Shown: positions 60,893 to 64,000 of the stretch, piece by piece
Numbering within the stretch: the stretch's first letter is position 1
How the letters are laid out: each line of letters starts with the position of its first letter
DNA from: CALDTK01 sp965215115
GTDB taxonomy: Bacteria > Bacteroidota > Bacteroidia > Chitinophagales > Saprospiraceae
Assembly (NCBI GenBank): GCA_965215115.1
Contig: OZ244050.1
Coordinates: 3,782,001-3,846,000, forward strand
Direction of reading: 5' to 3'
Length of the DNA stretch: 64,000 bases
Notes under the pieces: model-generated
What the model saw: only the letters and a program-made list of their open reading frames with translations
What the model was told of the DNA's origin: nothing
Database searches by the model: none
Position numbers and translations under genes: made by a program

Positions 60893-61939
60893 ATGTCCGA
60901 CCTCCTCGATCGCCGTCGCCGACCCATCCTCCACGTCGCCTTCTGGCTCGTGTACGCGACGTTTTTCTTCTACCAAATCAGCTTCGGGCGCCGCGGCGAG
61001 GTGGAGTGGGCGCGTGTGTTACCCGACTTCGGGTTCCATATCGCGAGCCTGCTGGCGCTCAGTTACTTTAACTACTTCCTGCTGCTGCCCGAGGCCCTGC
61101 GCACCAAGGATTGGCGAGCTTACCTGCTGCGATTCTTGCCGTTTATCGTCGTGGGTTCGGTGCTCACGCTGCTCGGGAAGCGCGCTATTATCGCCAGTAC
61201 GATGGACAACCCCGGCTGGGCACAATCCACGCGTTTTGCGGTAAGCGTACTGCTCTCGACGGCGATGATCGTGCTCTTCGTAGGCCTGCTGCGCTTCGTC
61301 GAGGATTACTTCGACAATGAGGCGCGCCGCACCGAACTCGAGAACGCGAGCCTTAGCTCGGAGCTGCGTTTCTTACGCGCGCAGGTCAACCCGCACTTCT
61401 TGTTCAATACGCTCAACAACCTCTACTACCTCGCCGTCAATCAATCGCCGCAGACCCCGGAGGTCATCGCGAAACTCGCCGGTCTGATGCGCTACCTCCT
61501 GCACGACAGCAATCACGCCACCGTGCCGCTCGACAAGGAGGTAGAGTACATGCGCAATTACATCAGTCTGGAGCAGTTGCGACTCAATGACCAGGTGCCT
61601 ATCGCCTTCGAGGTCTCGGGGCCGACGGGCAGCGTCCAGGTGGTGCCGCTCATCCTCATTACTTTCCTAGAAAACGCCTTTAAGCACGGCATCAACAACA
61701 GCGGCGGCGCGTCCTTTATCGACGTGTACCTCAAGGCTAGTCCGGCGGAAGTATCCTTCGAGGTCGTGAATTCGAAAGTGGTCCACAGCTCGAAGACCGT
61801 GACGGAAAGTTCGGGCATCGGTTTGGCCAACGCACGTCGGAGGCTAGAATTAGGTTATCCCGGGAGGCACAGCCTGGCCGTGACCGAGACGGACGACGTA
61901 TACCGTGTTTCGCTTTCGCTAAAACCCGCCACCGCATGA
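60893..61939 (+). CDS. LytS-type sensor histidine kinase
   Basis: 348 residues from ATG 60893. Four N-terminal TM helices (PILHVAFWLVYATFFFY, FHIASLLALSYFNYFLLL, LLRFLPFIVVGSVLTLLG, FAVSVLLSTAMIVLFVGLL), a coiled coil, then the His_kinase domain (PF06580 type) LRAQVNPHFLFNTLNNLYYL with the phospho-acceptor His, LDKEVEYMRNYISLEQLR, and the ATPase N-box LITFLENAFKHGI and SSGIGLANARRRLEL. Overlaps the response regulator start (ATGA), so the two act as a pair. An A-type mini-hairpin (61911-61925) encodes the end LSLKPATA. Confidence 0.93.
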   Translation: MSDLLDRRRRPILHVAFWLVYATFFFYQISFGRRGEVEWARVLPDFGFHIASLLALSYFNYFLLLPEALRTKDWRAYLLRFLPFIVVGSVLTLLGKRAIIASTMDNPGWAQSTRFAVSVLLSTAMIVLFVGLLRFVEDYFDNEARRTELENASLSSELRFLRAQVNPHFLFNTLNNLYYLAVNQSPQTPEVIAKLAGLMRYLLHDSNHATVPLDKEVEYMRNYISLEQLRLNDQVPIAFEVSGPTGSVQVVPLILITFLENAFKHGINNSGGASFIDVYLKASPAEVSFEVVNSKVVHSSKTVTESSGIGLANARRRLELGYPGRHSLAVTETDDVYRVSLSLKPATA

Positions 61940-62646
61940 CCTGCATCATCGTCGAGGACGAGCCTATGGCCCGTAAGCTCCTGGAGCAGTACGTCGCGAA
62001 GGTCCCCACCCTGGAGCTCCTCGCCTCGCTCTCGAACGCGCTGGCGGCCCTGGAGTGGCTGCAGGGCAACGAAACGGAGCTCATGTTTCTCGACGTGCAG
62101 ATGCCCGAACTCACGGGCGTCGGCCTGCTGCGCGTCCTGAAGCAGCGCCCGGCCGTCATCCTCACGACGGCCTACTCCGACTACGCCGTCGAAGGTTACG
62201 CGCTCGATGTCTCGGATTACCTGCTCAAGCCGATCACGTTCGAGCGCTTCCTGGCGGCCGTCGAGCGCGTGGGGACGCAAAGCCCTGCCCCGCCGACGCC
62301 GATGCCGCCCCCGGACACGAGCCCCGATCCGGACTACCTCTTCGTCAAGGACGGCCAGAAGAGCGTCCGCATCGCCCTGGCCGACATCCAGTACATCGAG
62401 GGCATGAAGGACTACGTCCGGATCCACACCCCGGCCCGCAAGGTCACCACGCTGCAGAGCCTGAAGCACCTGGTGGAGGTTTTGCCGAAAGGCGACTTCC
62501 TGCGCATCCACCACTCCACGATCGTCGGCGTGCGCTGGCTCGAGGAGGTCCACCGCGACGAGGTGAGCGTCGCCGGTACGATGTTGACGGTGAGCGATTC
62601 GTACCGTGCGGCGGTGAAGGAGTTTGTGGCGGGGCGGGAGCTGTGA
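61936..62646 (+). CDS. LytTR-family response regulator
   Basis: 236 residues. Receiver domain with acidic pair IIVEDEPMARKLLEQYV, phospho-Asp in LMFLDVQMPELTGVG and Lys in DYLLKPITFERFL; proline-rich linker (SPAPPTPMPPPDTSPD); LytTR DNA-binding domain LFVKDGQKSVRIALADIQYIEGMKDYVRIHT ... FLRIHHSTIVGVRWLEEV. Pairs with the LytS kinase through a four-base overlap. A C-G-type mini-hairpin (62479-62493) encodes VLPKGDF. Confidence 0.94.
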   Translation: MTCIIVEDEPMARKLLEQYVAKVPTLELLASLSNALAALEWLQGNETELMFLDVQMPELTGVGLLRVLKQRPAVILTTAYSDYAVEGYALDVSDYLLKPITFERFLAAVERVGTQSPAPPTPMPPPDTSPDPDYLFVKDGQKSVRIALADIQYIEGMKDYVRIHTPARKVTTLQSLKHLVEVLPKGDFLRIHHSTIVGVRWLEEVHRDEVSVAGTMLTVSDSYRAAVKEFVAGREL

Positions 62647-62647
62647 G

Positions 62648-62727
62648 GGCGCGTTTGGCTCGCTCCGCGAGTGCGCCCTTAAAGTTTACCGCGGTCGCGC
62701 CACTCGCAGAGCGAGCCAAACGGCGCC
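62648..62727. repeat. inverted repeat family R2, copy 2
   Basis: Arms from 62650 (GCGTTTGGCTCGCTCCGCGA) and to 62727 (complement), loop about 19 bases. Starts two bases after the LytTR stop and ends 11 bases before the tyrS stop: a likely bidirectional terminator. Confidence 0.9.
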
Positions 62728-62738
62728 TACCGTCCTCG

Positions 62739-64000
62739 CTACTGCTTGACTTCGAGCATGACTTTATTTTTCTTCCCATTCTCCAGCATTAGGTATCGGT
62801 CGTGGAGTAGGTCTCCGACTTTCACGATTAGCCCCTCATCGCTTACTTTCTCCTTATTCACCGACACCGCATTGGCCTTAATCGCGCGCTTCGCCTCCGA
62901 TAGGCTCGACACCAAACCACTATGTGTGCTGAGCAATTCTAGTATCCCAATACCTTCCTCAATACTACCTGCAGTGATCTGCGCCGTCGGGATCTCCCCC
63001 GCGACAATCGCTAGGTCTTTTGCAATCAGCTTTCGCAAAACCGCAGGATCAGCCGCTCGCCCAAAAAGTAATTGGCTCACGCCCTCGGCACTCGCCAGCG
63101 CCTCGGCACCGTGGATGCGCGTCGTGAGTTCGGCGGCCAGCTGCTCCTTCGCAACGCGCGGTTGGGTAGCGGCGAGTGCTAAAAGCGCATCGAACTCCTC
63201 CCGGGGCAGCAGCGAAAAGGTCCGCACGTAGCGGCCCAAATCGCGATCATCGGCGTTGATCCAAAATTGGTAGAACTGGTATGGACTCGTGCGCTCGGCG
63301 TCGAGCCAGATATTGCCGCTTTCGCTCTTGCCGAACTTTGACCCGTCGGCCTTCGTGAGCAGGGGCACCGTGAGTCCGTAGGCCTTGCCCCCGAGATTGC
63401 GGCGCACGAATTCCGTCCCGGCCGTGATGTTGCCCCACTGGTCCGACCCGCCCATCTGGAGTGTGCACCCGAGGTCGCGGTAGAGGCACTGGAAGTCGTA
63501 GCCCTGCAGCAGCTGGTAGCTGAACTCCGTGAAGGAGATCCCGGTCTCGAGGCGCTTCTTGACCGCGTCCTTGGCCATCATGTAATTGACGGTAAGCGTC
63601 TTGCCGACATCGCGCAGGAAGTCGATCACCGCAAAGTCCTTGTAGTAATCGTAGTTGTCGACGAACTGTACGTCGTGGCAGCCGGGCTCGGGGGCGAGCA
63701 GCTGCCGCGCCTGCGCCTGCTGGGCGGCCAGGTTCGTAGCGATCTCGTCGGCCGACCTCAGGGTCCGCTCCTCGGACTTGCCGCTCGGGTCGCCGATGCG
63801 CCCGGTGGCCCCGCCGAAGAGCATGATCGGCTTGTGGCCACTTAGCTGGAACAGCTTCAGCAGCATGATCGGGACGTAATTACCGATCGTGAGGCTCGGC
63901 GCGGTCGGGTCGAAGCCGATGTAGGCGACCACGGGCTGCGCGGCGGCGAGGTGTTCGTCGAGCCCAGGGGAGAGGTCCTGGATGAGGTCGCGGTGGCGGA
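62739..64000 (-). CDS. tyrS: tyrosyl-tRNA synthetase, 5' end outside window
   Basis: At least 420 residues; the frame is open to the window edge (visible N-terminal part RHRDLIQDLSPGLDEHLAAAQPVVAYIG), so about ten residues are missing. Class I synthetase: GFDPTAPSLTIGNYVPIMLL holds the HIGH-like site, GGSDQWGNITAGTEFVRR binds tyrosine, and LTKADGSKFGKSES is the KMSKS-type loop. C-terminal S4-like domain ANAVSVNKEKVSDEG. A two-pair mini-hairpin (63029-63042) encodes AVLRKLIAKD. Convergent with LytTR. Confidence 0.96.
   Translation of the reverse strand, partial: RHRDLIQDLSPGLDEHLAAAQPVVAYIGFDPTAPSLTIGNYVPIMLLKLFQLSGHKPIMLFGGATGRIGDPSGKSEERTLRSADEIATNLAAQQAQARQLLAPEPGCHDVQFVDNYDYYKDFAVIDFLRDVGKTLTVNYMMAKDAVKKRLETGISFTEFSYQLLQGYDFQCLYRDLGCTLQMGGSDQWGNITAGTEFVRRNLGGKAYGLTVPLLTKADGSKFGKSESGNIWLDAERTSPYQFYQFWINADDRDLGRYVRTFSLLPREEFDALLALAATQPRVAKEQLAAELTTRIHGAEALASAEGVSQLLFGRAADPAVLRKLIAKDLAIVAGEIPTAQITAGSIEEGIGILELLSTHSGLVSSLSEAKRAIKANAVSVNKEKVSDEGLIVKVGDLLHDRYLMLENGKKNKVMLEVKQ

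Overview
The window looks like chromosomal DNA of a high-GC member of the Bacteroidota. I would guess a Saprospiria/Lewinella-like lineage but cannot fix a genus. The grounds are a giant secreted protein with a type-B type IX secretion C-terminal domain, a TamL-type lipoprotein BamA homologue, the ftsX - DUF3098 - uppP - truB gene order, DUF5723, DUF5916 and CarboxypepD-reg/TonB-type outer membrane proteins, a LytS/LytTR pair, and promoter-like TAnnTTTG-type elements in place of strong Shine-Dalgarno sites. No rRNA, tRNA or CRISPR array was found.

Layout. 1-9 kb: 5'-truncated purC overlapping a doubly frameshifted nth, tamL, a SpoU-type RNA methylase, a TlpA-like lipoprotein and purL. 9-16.6 kb: an AT-richer accessory island with a methyltransferase, an IS982-like element (frameshifted transposase, perfect 15-bp terminal inverted repeats), a 1113-residue T9SS type-B protein and a decayed IS5-like transposase. 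16-20 kb: DUF4190, NYN-LOTUS and MATE genes. 20-26.4 kb: a surface-polysaccharide cluster on the minus strand (YfhO-like protein, glycosyltransferase, methyltransferase, flippase). 26.5-35 kb: gpsA, truB, uppP, DUF3098, ftsX, a glycosyltransferase, 3-hydroxyacyl-CoA dehydrogenase, SDR and ferredoxin. 35-43 kb: a lipoprotein/DUF5723 pair, PhzF-like protein, a GH13-like enzyme, a hydrolase and a Crp-type regulator. 43-45 kb: a graveyard of broken genes carrying short palindromic insertions. 45-64 kb: lipoproteins, DUF5916 protein, cupin-SnoaL fusion, beta-propeller, aldo/keto reductase, AraC regulator, PAS kinase, a TonB-type receptor, an intact AAA/PD-(D/E)XK protein, LytS/LytTR, and tyrS cut by the window end.

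The most striking signal is a 15-base motif, GTTTTGGCGAAAGCC, and its relatives. By eye I count 39 copies with a perfect three-pair stem plus about 15 near copies, on both strands and mostly inside genes. The variants keep a T4 run and a mini-hairpin: the middle stem pair is G-C or C-G, always changed on both sides, and the tetraloop is GAAA, GCAA, GGAA or, in two near copies, GACA. The core d(GCGAAAGC) is a known exceptionally stable DNA mini-hairpin. The motif is nearly absent from the accessory island, often occurs in inverted pairs, and in one paralogue comparison arose without any indel. This points to a selected DNA-level signal, such as an uptake sequence, rather than a transposon. Superimposed are three larger intergenic palindrome families, one of which has inserted into two coding sequences. 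At least seven genes also share a TAnnTT(T/C) element exactly 13 bases before the start codon, which predicts leaderless mRNAs.
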